From contig JAJFKV010000048.1 in assembly GCA_021773055.1 (NCBI GenBank), forward strand, positions 1 to 38,831: DNA of 38,831 nt, read 5' to 3'. Positions within the stretch are counted from its first letter, which is position 1. Every line of letters begins with the position of its first letter. This document shows, in pieces, positions 9,779 through 17,037 of the stretch. The translations under genes and the position numbers were made by a program. The stretch is from Woeseiaceae bacterium (lineage in GTDB: Bacteria; Pseudomonadota; Gammaproteobacteria; Steroidobacterales; Woeseiaceae). A model generated the notes under the pieces. That model was not told where the DNA came from and ran no database searches. It saw nothing but the letters and a program-made list of their open reading frames with translations.

Positions 9779-11128
9779 ATGCGCAAATTGATTTGCTTGC
9801 TCGCTTTCGCTGGTTTAACGGCCTGTGGCGGGGGGGGTGGTGGAGTTGCGGGACCTCAACCAGGTAGCACGGCCTGCAGTGTTGATGGCCAGAAACAGTT
9901 TGTACTCGACAATCTGTATGCATGGTATCTGTGGAATGACCTGCTCCCGGCAGGTATCAATATTGCAGACTTCGCCTCGGCTGAGGAACTGGTTTTCGAA
10001 GTGACGAGACAGTTCGGGCCACAGGACGCTAGTGGTAATCCGATCGACCTGTTCAGCAGTGTCGGCTCCCTGGTGGCCGACCAGGAATTTTTTGGCGAGG
10101 GCAAGTTTGAAGGTTTTGGTTTTAGCTGGCGATTCGCAGATCAGGCGCAGACGGACTTCAGGATTACGAGGACCTTCGCCGGAAGTCCTGCCGACGTTGG
10201 CGGATTGGATCGAGGACAACAGGTGTTGTCTCTGAACACGCGCACAGTCGCGGACATTGCCGCAGCCGAGGGAGTCAGTGCCTTTTTTGCCGCGAACGAA
10301 ACAGTTAATTTCGAAGTGCAGCCGCTTGTCGGTGCTATTTTCACGTCGTCGATAACAAAAGCGATTGTCACCATCGACCCGATACCGCAGTGGCGAATTA
10401 TCGACAAGGGCAATGGACGTAATGTCGGTTATCTTGAGTTGTCGACGTTCATAAGTACGGCGAATGCAGAACTTGATACGGTTTTCGCAGCCTTTGTTGC
10501 CGCCGGTGTCACCGAAGTCATTCTCGACTTGCGCTATAACGGCGGCGGGCTGGTCAATACCTCCGAATTGCTGGGTGATTATTTCGGCGGATTCGTCGCT
10601 CAAAACCTGGTCTTCTCAAGCACGGAATTCAATGCTGATCGCGCGGCGGTAAATAACAGCACAAGATTGTTAGCCCGACTCGGAAACTCGCTCAACCTGT
10701 CGCAGCTTGTAGTTATAGCGACACGAGGCACGGCCTCGGCGAGCGAGCTTGTCACCAACGGCATGATTCCGCATGTCGATGTGGCGATAGTGGGCGATCG
10801 GACCTTCGGCAAACCCGTTGGGCAGATTGGCCTGGATTTTTGCGACAAGATCCTGCGCCCGACATCGTTCAAGTTAGCCAATGCGCTGGGCGATGGAGAT
10901 TATTTTGACGGCCTGCCGGTCGATTGTCCTGCAACCGACGACCTGAGTTTCGCTATCGGCGCCGATCTTGATCCCAATATGATCGCCGCGATGAGCTACC
11001 TGGATACGAGCACTTGCCCGGTCGCATCAACGGTTCCGGGCAATCAGCTTAAGTCGGCAGAACCGAGCCGGGCCCTTGAGCCGGAACGTCATCGGCCGCC
11101 ACACCGCGAGTTAATCGATGCCTACTAG
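9779..11128 (+). CDS. S41-family (C-terminal processing type) protease lipoprotein
   Basis: A 449-residue secreted lipoprotein. The ATG at 9779 has a GGAG five bases upstream and opens a signal peptide with lipobox LTAC (Cys16), followed by a run of glycines. A PDZ-like segment lies near residues 115-190 (GFGFSW, AGSPADVGGLDRGQQVLSLN). The S41 fold follows, with GYLELSTF, VILDLRYNGGG and TRGTASASELVTNGM, which holds the nucleophile Ser; GDRTFGKPVGQ holds the partner Lys. It should act in the periplasm or at the outer membrane. Its substrate is unknown and nothing ties it to the flanking folate genes. The last 30 residues are polar and low in conservation features. The glycine stretch is encoded by a G8 tract. 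Confidence 0.88.
   Translation: MRKLICLLAFAGLTACGGGGGGVAGPQPGSTACSVDGQKQFVLDNLYAWYLWNDLLPAGINIADFASAEELVFEVTRQFGPQDASGNPIDLFSSVGSLVADQEFFGEGKFEGFGFSWRFADQAQTDFRITRTFAGSPADVGGLDRGQQVLSLNTRTVADIAAAEGVSAFFAANETVNFEVQPLVGAIFTSSITKAIVTIDPIPQWRIIDKGNGRNVGYLELSTFISTANAELDTVFAAFVAAGVTEVILDLRYNGGGLVNTSELLGDYFGGFVAQNLVFSSTEFNADRAAVNNSTRLLARLGNSLNLSQLVVIATRGTASASELVTNGMIPHVDVAIVGDRTFGKPVGQIGLDFCDKILRPTSFKLANALGDGDYFDGLPVDCPATDDLSFAIGADLDPNMIAAMSYLDTSTCPVASTVPGNQLKSAEPSRALEPERHRPPHRELIDAY
9830..9837 (+). repeat. G8 mononucleotide tract just after the lipobox codon
   Basis: Eight consecutive G residues lie within the codons for the glycine run directly after lipobox Cys16 of the S41 protease. Slippage by one base would shift the frame near the N-terminus and abolish the mature protein. 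Phase variation is possible but the tract is short. Confidence 0.6.
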
Positions 11129-11154
11129 GGTTTAGAGAGTTAGGGTGAGGTTCG

Positions 11155-11901
11155 CTAACTGATGGAACGGCCGCCGTCGACTGCGATGATCTGTCCAGTA
11201 ACGTAGTTTGCATCCCGCAACAGGTAGAGCACACACCCTGCAACGTCCTCCGGGTTTCCGGCTCGTTGCAGAGGGATTTGTTCCAATATGCTCTTCTGCG
11301 CAGCCGCGGTCATAGCGTTCTCGGGCCAGAGAATAGCCCCGGGCGATACTCCGTTGACGCGCACATCGGGGGCGAGATCTTTAGCCAGCGAACGCGTGAG
11401 CATGGCCAGGCCAGCTTTTGCCGGGCCGTAGATGAGGTGGTCTCGAAGTGGCCGATCCGCATGAATGTCGACAATGTTGATAATGGCACCATTGGTGTTT
11501 CGTAAATTGTCAGCGGCCGCCTGTGACAAGAACAGCGGCGCTTTGAGATTGCTGCCAGTGAGTTCTTCCCAATTTTCCTCTGTAATACTGCCGATCGGCG
11601 TCGGGTAAAAGCTGGACGCATTATTGACGAGACCGTCCAGTTGTCCGCCCCATTTGACAACCGCGTCGATCATCGACGGCAGGCTCGCAAGGTTCAGCAA
11701 ATCAGCCCTGAAGGTGGCGGCTGAGTCAGAACGGATTTCATTTAGTCGTTTGGCAAGCTTTTCGGCATCGTCGGCTGAGTTACGGTAATGGACGGCAACA
11801 CGCGCGCCGTTTTCGTGCAGGCGTGTCACAATAGCCGCGCCTATGCGACGGGCTCCGCCGGTGACGAGGAAAACTTTGTTGTCGAGTGTCTGTTCTGGCA
11901 T
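11155..11901 (-). CDS. folM: FolM/PTR1-type pteridine reductase (SDR family)
   Basis: A short-chain dehydrogenase/reductase of about 248 residues. The cofactor motif TGGARRIG (with two Arg, favouring NADPH) and the NNAS motif are present. At the active site the usual SDR Ser is replaced by Asp (IVDIHAD, D145), with Tyr158 and Lys162 in YGPAK. This Asp-Tyr-Lys pattern is the mark of pteridine reductases such as Leishmania PTR1 and E. coli FolM, which reduce dihydrobiopterin, dihydromonapterin or dihydrofolate. Proximity to folB and folK supports that role. The start is uncertain: ATG at 11901 or 11913, both with weak Shine-Dalgarno; I use 11901. It is divergent from midA with only 30 bases between the starts, so the promoters must lie inside the opposite genes. 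Confidence 0.88.
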   Translation of the reverse strand: MPEQTLDNKVFLVTGGARRIGAAIVTRLHENGARVAVHYRNSADDAEKLAKRLNEIRSDSAATFRADLLNLASLPSMIDAVVKWGGQLDGLVNNASSFYPTPIGSITEENWEELTGSNLKAPLFLSQAAADNLRNTNGAIINIVDIHADRPLRDHLIYGPAKAGLAMLTRSLAKDLAPDVRVNGVSPGAILWPENAMTAAAQKSILEQIPLQRAGNPEDVAGCVLYLLRDANYVTGQIIAVDGGRSIS

Positions 11902-11931
11902 GTAATCATTCATAAAGACTTTATCGCGTAC

Positions 11932-13116
11932 ATGCAATACGAACAGCCAATCTCATTGCCGCAACCCGACGAAATCAGTGCACGGCACTCCGTCCTGGTC
12001 GGTGAGCACCTCCAACAAAAAATCGAAGTCGCAGGCGGCAGCATCAGTTTCGCCGAGTTTATGCACGAAGCGCTTTACGCTTCCGAGCTGGGCTATTACA
12101 GCGCAGGTTCAACCAAGTTTGGTGCGGGCGGGGATTTCATAACCGCGCCGGAGGTCTCAGTAGTGTTCGGCCGGGTATTGGCCAGACAGTCCGCTGAGGC
12201 TCTCCGTGAAATCGAGAACGGAGAGATTCTTGAGATCGGTGCCGGCAGCGGCAAGCTCGCGATAGACATGCTAAGCGCGCTCGAGACCTTGGACTCGCTG
12301 CCGCAGCGCTACAATATTCTGGAAGTATCGCCGGACCTGCAGGACCGGCAGCAAAGGCGGTTGGGAGAAGAGCTGCCACACCTTGTTGACCGGATTCGAT
12401 GGCTGTCAGACCTGCCGGAGGAATTTGACGGGGTTGTCGTTGCTAATGAAGTTCTCGACTCACTGCCAGTCGAGCGATTCGTGCGGCGTGCCAACGGGGT
12501 AGCACAACTTTGTGTCGCGTTTGAAGACGGTGCATTCGTTTGGAAAGAAAGAGAAGCAACGGATCGGCTCGCTTATGCGGTAGCCTCTGTCGAAGCAGAT
12601 ACGGGCACAGCGCTGACTGATGGTTACACTTCCGAAGTTTCGCTGGCCGCGCCCGCGTGGGTCTCCGAGCTGGCACGGAGCCTCGGAACCGGGATCGCAT
12701 TCCTGTTCGATTACGGCGTTTCGCGAAGAGAATATTATGCGCCTGATCGGAGCGACGGATGGCTGCGTTGTCATTTTCGCCACCATGCTCACAATGATCC
12801 GTTGGTCTACCCCGGCATTCAGGATTTGACTGCCTGGGTTGATTTTTCATCGATTGCGGGCGCTGCTGTGGACAGCGGTTTGGAGATTCTCGGCTACCAG
12901 ACGCAGTCCCAGTTTCTGGTGGGTGGCGGACTAGCTCGCGAGATGGAGGGATTCACGGAGTTGCCGCTGGAGCAGCAGGTTAAATTGTCCGGGGAGATTA
13001 AAACACTTACTCTTCCGGGTGAAATGGGCGAAAACTTTAAATGCATCGCATTGGGACGTGGCGTGATCGAAACGCCGTCTGCGCTTCATTTTGCTGACAG
13101 GACGCAAACTCTTTGA
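11932..13116 (+). CDS. midA: MidA/NDUFAF7-family SAM-dependent methyltransferase
   Basis: A 394-residue class I methyltransferase of the family that includes mitochondrial NDUFAF7, an arginine methyltransferase needed for complex I assembly. Seen here: the N-terminal ISFAEFMHEALY..LGYYSAG, the family motif GDFITAPEVSVVFG, the SAM-binding ILEIGAGSGKLA, VVANEVLDSLPVERF, and FDYGVSRREYY. Its bacterial substrate is unknown. I chose the ATG at 11932 because upstream codons in the frame are antisense to folM and not family-like. The stop overlaps the uppP start by four bases. Confidence 0.9.
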   Translation: MQYEQPISLPQPDEISARHSVLVGEHLQQKIEVAGGSISFAEFMHEALYASELGYYSAGSTKFGAGGDFITAPEVSVVFGRVLARQSAEALREIENGEILEIGAGSGKLAIDMLSALETLDSLPQRYNILEVSPDLQDRQQRRLGEELPHLVDRIRWLSDLPEEFDGVVVANEVLDSLPVERFVRRANGVAQLCVAFEDGAFVWKEREATDRLAYAVASVEADTGTALTDGYTSEVSLAAPAWVSELARSLGTGIAFLFDYGVSRREYYAPDRSDGWLRCHFRHHAHNDPLVYPGIQDLTAWVDFSSIAGAAVDSGLEILGYQTQSQFLVGGGLAREMEGFTELPLEQQVKLSGEIKTLTLPGEMGENFKCIALGRGVIETPSALHFADRTQTL

Positions 13117-13910
13117 CCACACTACAAATTGTCATTCTCGCGATCGTGCAGGGACTCACCGAATTTCTGCCGATCTCGAGTTCTGGTCATCTTGTGCTGG
13201 TGCCGTATCTATTCGACTGGATCGACCAGGGATTGGCCTTTGATGTGGCGGTGCACTTCGGTTCTTTGGTCGCCGTCTGCATTTTCTTCCGCAAGGATAT
13301 CGCCGCATTATTCGCCGGTGGCGCGGACGTGGTGACCGGAAATATTAAGACGCCGGAATCGCGTATGGCTTTGGCCATAACGTTGGGAACTGTGCCGGCG
13401 GCACTAGCTGGCTTGATGTTCGCGTCCTGGATAGAACAAAATTTCCGTGATCCCGCAATCATTGTCTACACGCTTGCCGGGTACGGAGTTCTGATGGGCC
13501 TGGCCGATCGATTCGGGCGACGCGAAAGAAGTATGGCTAGTGTGGACTTCAAAGATGCTTTCATCATCGGTTGTGCTCAGGCACTTGCATTGGTGCCGGG
13601 TACATCAAGGTCGGGAGTGACCATTACCGCTGCGCGAATTCTTGGTTTCGAACGCGAGGACGCAGCACGATTTTCCTTCCTGCTGTCAGCTCCGGTGATT
13701 TTCCTTGCGGCCGGCTACAAATTCGTAGAGTTGCTTGCCAGTGGCGAGGTGGTCGCCTGGGGGCAGCTTGGACTTGGTGCGCTGGTCGCTTGTGTCGTTG
13801 CCTACATCAGTATCGAATTCTTTATGCGCGTGGTAACTCGCATCGGACTGGCGCCGTTCGCTATTTATCGATTGATTCTCGCGGCGGTCATTCTCTATGC
13901 ACTGGTTTAG
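13113..13910 (+). CDS. uppP: Undecaprenyl-diphosphatase UppP (BacA)
   Basis: An integral membrane enzyme that dephosphorylates undecaprenyl pyrophosphate to recycle the lipid carrier for peptidoglycan and O-antigen; its overexpression gives bacitracin resistance in other species. The 265-residue protein has the two BacA motifs: QGLTEFLPISSSGH (residues 13-26) and PGTSRSG (162-168, with the catalytic Arg166), and about seven to eight hydrophobic helices. Initiation is at TTG (13113-13115), overlapping the midA stop, which implies translational coupling. Confidence 0.95.
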   Translation: MTTLQIVILAIVQGLTEFLPISSSGHLVLVPYLFDWIDQGLAFDVAVHFGSLVAVCIFFRKDIAALFAGGADVVTGNIKTPESRMALAITLGTVPAALAGLMFASWIEQNFRDPAIIVYTLAGYGVLMGLADRFGRRERSMASVDFKDAFIIGCAQALALVPGTSRSGVTITAARILGFEREDAARFSFLLSAPVIFLAAGYKFVELLASGEVVAWGQLGLGALVACVVAYISIEFFMRVVTRIGLAPFAIYRLILAAVILYALV

Positions 13911-14727
13911 GGCATCAGCTCTGTTGTTACTTGCCAGCCCGACGCTGGCGGCTGAAGGATATATTGTTGGTGTTGGTCTCGAGGTTGATAACGTCGATGC
14001 GTCTGCCGGAAGTCTGTCTGGTGAGATCGGCTTAACCAAGAAAACCTGGTTGTCCGCGGCGGCCGCGAAGAGCGCCGTTGACCTGCCGCGAGGAGTACAA
14101 ATCGAAACTATCTATGGCGATATTGGCGTCGATCACTGGTTTGATCCGTTCGGAATTCGTCTGTCGGTCGCCTACTGGGGTGACGATGACATTCTCGATT
14201 CCAATGATGCGCGAGGCTCGCTTTACTGGCGTAACGACAAGGTGACGCTTGCCGGTGAATTCGAATATCGCGATTTTTCGTTTAATGTCTTCAGGGACGA
14301 CCTGCGCCCCGGTCAGGATTTTCGATTTCACGCCAATGGCACGGGGTTGTCGGCCCGGATCGAGCTGACCGACTCCATAGATCTAAGCCTGTCGGGCATC
14401 GATTACGACTACAACGTTAACCTGAGTATCGACGCCAACCGCAGAATTCTGGAATTCCTCTCCGTATCGCGACTCAGCCTGATCAACAGTCTCATCGACT
14501 ATCGAACGCGGATCGGATTGGGAATTGACGTCGGCGAGCGGCGCTGGAATCTGGACTTCGCAACCTGGAAAGGTGAGGTGGCGGGCAGCAAAACCAACTC
14601 GACGACACTGCGATTCCTAACCCCGTTAAGCGACAACAGCGATATCGAGTTCGGACTGGGCATTGACGATTCGGACGACTACGGATCGGCAACCATATTT
14701 TCGGTGTTCATCTACTTTTACGGCTGA
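13897..14727 (+). CDS. Predicted outer-membrane beta-barrel protein, unknown function
   Basis: I do not recognise this 276-residue protein. It has a signal peptide (LLLLASPTLAAEG, cleavage near residue 19) and then a long run of alternating polar and aromatic or hydrophobic residues with many short beta-strand-like segments, such as RLSVAYWGDDD, GEFEYRDFSFNVF and IDLSLSGIDYDYN. It ends in a strand rich in aromatics (FSVFIYFYG), reminiscent of the C-terminal strand of outer-membrane barrels although the last residue is Gly. The start lies 14 bases inside uppP, so it is coupled to it. A role at the envelope is inferred. It overlaps the end of cca on the other strand by 10 bases. Confidence 0.7.
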   Translation: MHWFRASALLLLASPTLAAEGYIVGVGLEVDNVDASAGSLSGEIGLTKKTWLSAAAAKSAVDLPRGVQIETIYGDIGVDHWFDPFGIRLSVAYWGDDDILDSNDARGSLYWRNDKVTLAGEFEYRDFSFNVFRDDLRPGQDFRFHANGTGLSARIELTDSIDLSLSGIDYDYNVNLSIDANRRILEFLSVSRLSLINSLIDYRTRIGLGIDVGERRWNLDFATWKGEVAGSKTNSTTLRFLTPLSDNSDIEFGLGIDDSDDYGSATIFSVFIYFYG

Positions 14728-15944
14728 CTGGACTTCCGAAATCCGCAAATAGCGTGTTGTCGCGCTTCCTTGATAGCGACCGGAATTTGCGATCCTTCAT
14801 GCCGCTTTGCTATTGCGCCGGAATCTATCGCTGCAGCCGCAGAAAACGCGCCGCGCAGAAAATCGGCTTGTGGATAGTGCTGCTTCTCAAGACCGCTGCG
14901 GCCTTTTGCATCGGCTTCGCAGGCGAGCAGATATTGCTCGAAACGCTCCGGGCGGCGAAATGCGTCGGTCTTTTCGAGCACCTTCAAGATGGTCTCGTCG
15001 CGCAACTCCAATGCGCGGTGGCAATGTGTATGAAACTCCGCGACTATTACGCCAAGGTCACGACAAGCCCGGGGTATCGGGAGTCGCTGCGCCATTTCGC
15101 GAACGAGCCTGGCGCCGCGAGCCTCGTGTCCGGGGTGGCTTGGTAGTTTGTCCTCTGGCGTGCATCCCTTGCCCAAGTCGTGTGTCAGCGCAGCAAAACG
15201 AACTTCGACGTCCTCGCTGACGAGTTCCGCCTGATCAAGAACCATCATCGTGTGCAGACCGGTGTCGATCTCCGGGTGCCATTTCTTGGGCTGCGGTACA
15301 CCGAAGAGCGCGTCCACCTCCGGGAACAATTTATCGAGTGCTCCGCAATTTCGTAACACCTCGAAAAAAACACGACTGTTCGCTCCGCGTAATGCCTCTT
15401 CAGTTTCTTTCCAGACGCGGTCCGGTACAAGGGCATCGACTTCGCCATCTGCCACCATGCGGCACATAAGCGCCATCGTTTCGCCCGCAATTGAGAACCC
15501 CAGCCTGCTGAATCGGGCCGCAAATTTGGCAACCCGCAAGATCCTGACTGGATCCTCGCCGAAGGCGCCTGATACATGGCGCAAAACCCGGTCTTCGATG
15601 TCCTTTAATCCACCGTGTGGATCGATCAGGTTTCCGGAGTCGTCTTTTGCGACCGCGTTGATCGTCAGGTCGCGGCGAGACAGGTCGTCTTCAATTGAAA
15701 CATCCGGTGAGTAATCAAACGAGAATCCGTGATAGCCAGGGCCCGTCTTTCGCTCGGTGCGAGCGAGCGCGTATTCTTCGTTGGTCTGGGGGTGCAGAAA
15801 GACCGGAAAGTCCTTGCCAACCTGTCTGTAACCATTCTCCCGTAACTCATCCGGGGTGGCGCCCACGACGCACCAGTCCCGCTCTTTTTGCAGGATTCCG
15901 AGTTGCTCATCACGAACAGCACCACCGACGAGATAGACTTGCAT
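14718..15944 (-). CDS. cca: CCA-adding tRNA nucleotidyltransferase with HD domain
   Basis: Adds or repairs the CCA end of tRNAs. The 408-residue protein starts MQVYLVGGAVRDEQLG, the class II nucleotidyltransferase motif, followed by the template-binding RRDLTINAVA, DPHGGLKDIEDRVLRH and RILRVAKFAARF. The C-terminal half has an HD phosphohydrolase domain (AALTHDLGKG), as in E. coli Cca (about 412 residues), giving predicted 2',3'-cyclic phosphodiesterase and phosphatase activity. The ATG at 15942-15944 places the family motif at the N-terminus; upstream codons are unrelated. No strong Shine-Dalgarno is seen. Confidence 0.95.
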   Translation of the reverse strand: MQVYLVGGAVRDEQLGILQKERDWCVVGATPDELRENGYRQVGKDFPVFLHPQTNEEYALARTERKTGPGYHGFSFDYSPDVSIEDDLSRRDLTINAVAKDDSGNLIDPHGGLKDIEDRVLRHVSGAFGEDPVRILRVAKFAARFSRLGFSIAGETMALMCRMVADGEVDALVPDRVWKETEEALRGANSRVFFEVLRNCGALDKLFPEVDALFGVPQPKKWHPEIDTGLHTMMVLDQAELVSEDVEVRFAALTHDLGKGCTPEDKLPSHPGHEARGARLVREMAQRLPIPRACRDLGVIVAEFHTHCHRALELRDETILKVLEKTDAFRRPERFEQYLLACEADAKGRSGLEKQHYPQADFLRGAFSAAAAIDSGAIAKRHEGSQIPVAIKEARQHAICGFRKSSQP

Positions 15945-16005
15945 CGCGGAATTGTAACCGACATTCGGGTTGACGTTGTGGCTGCTGAGCCAGCAAAGTC
16001 GGTCC

Positions 16006-17037
16006 ATGGCGAGAATACTGCTGTTGTTAATTTTGTGTGTGCCGCTGACGGGTTGTTATTACCTGCAAGCGGCATCGGGGCAGTGGGAAGTGCTGCGCAA
16101 ACGAGAGCCACTGCAAGAGGTCATCCAGAGCCCGGGTACGGCACCTGAACTGGCCGCCAAGCTGCACCTGCTGAGCGAAGCCCGGGATTTTTCAATTGCG
16201 GCGCTCGGGCTGCCTGACAATCGAAGCTATCGAAGTTATTCAGATCTGCAGCGCGACTACGTAGTCTGGAACGTCTTTGCCGCACCGGAATTCTCACTGG
16301 CGGCCAAACAGTGGTGTTTTCCCGTGGCAGGGTGTGTGAGTTATCGCGGCTATTTCTCAAAAGAAGCCGCACTCAAGGAATCCGCACGCCTCGCCGATGA
16401 TGGTTACGACGTCGCGGTTGGCGGTGTTGCCGCTTACTCAACATTGGGGAAATTCAACGACCCGATCCTGAGCACAATGATGCATTGGGATGACGTCGAC
16501 CTCGCCGCGGTGCTATTTCACGAGCTGGCCCATCAAGTTGTGTACGTCAAAGATGATTCATCGTTTAACGAGTCATTCGCAACAGCCGTCGAGGAAATCG
16601 GTGTGAAACGATGGCTGGATTCTCGTGGTGAAGCAGAGGCAATGGCTGATTACGTCACGCGTCGGGAGTTGCAACAATCGCTGCTGCGCCTCGTTGCTGC
16701 TGCACGAGTTGTGCTCGATTCGGTGTACACAGCAGATATTGAAGACGCTGACAAACGTATTCAGAAGCGCGAACGTCTGAAATCGCTGGCGCTTGATGTA
16801 GCTGCCGAATTGCAGCGCAGTGGCAGAGATGATGCGGGCTGGCTTAGCGGGGATTTGAACAACGCCCGGCTGATTTCCATGAACCTCTATGAGGGTCGCT
16901 TACCGTTTTTCAGGGCGTTGTACGCGAGCTGCGATATGGAGCTCCCGTGTTTCTATGCGGCAGCGGAAAAGTTAGCCGCTATGGAGCGCACTGCCCGTGA
17001 AGCCGCGTTATCAGACATCACTCTTATCGAGCATTAG
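16006..17037 (+). CDS. Predicted zinc aminopeptidase lipoprotein (COG4324 type)
   Basis: A 343-residue protein with a short signal peptide and lipobox LTGC (Cys17), so it is probably anchored in a membrane facing the periplasm. It matches the predicted aminopeptidase family of COG4324: the zinc motif FHELAHQ (H172, E173, H176) is followed by FNESFATAVEEIG, where E189 is the likely third ligand. No substrate is established for this family as far as I know. The ATG at 16006 was chosen over an upstream one because it starts the signal peptide directly. It is divergent from cca, 61 bases apart, and its end overlaps slt tail-to-tail by 14 bases. Confidence 0.85.
   Translation: MARILLLLILCVPLTGCYYLQAASGQWEVLRKREPLQEVIQSPGTAPELAAKLHLLSEARDFSIAALGLPDNRSYRSYSDLQRDYVVWNVFAAPEFSLAAKQWCFPVAGCVSYRGYFSKEAALKESARLADDGYDVAVGGVAAYSTLGKFNDPILSTMMHWDDVDLAAVLFHELAHQVVYVKDDSSFNESFATAVEEIGVKRWLDSRGEAEAMADYVTRRELQQSLLRLVAAARVVLDSVYTADIEDADKRIQKRERLKSLALDVAAELQRSGRDDAGWLSGDLNNARLISMNLYEGRLPFFRALYASCDMELPCFYAAAEKLAAMERTAREAALSDITLIEH

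Noticed and set aside
9815..10603. Minus-strand 262-codon open frame inside the S41 protease
   Set aside because: Antisense shadow; the plus-strand protein has a clear signal peptide and catalytic motifs.
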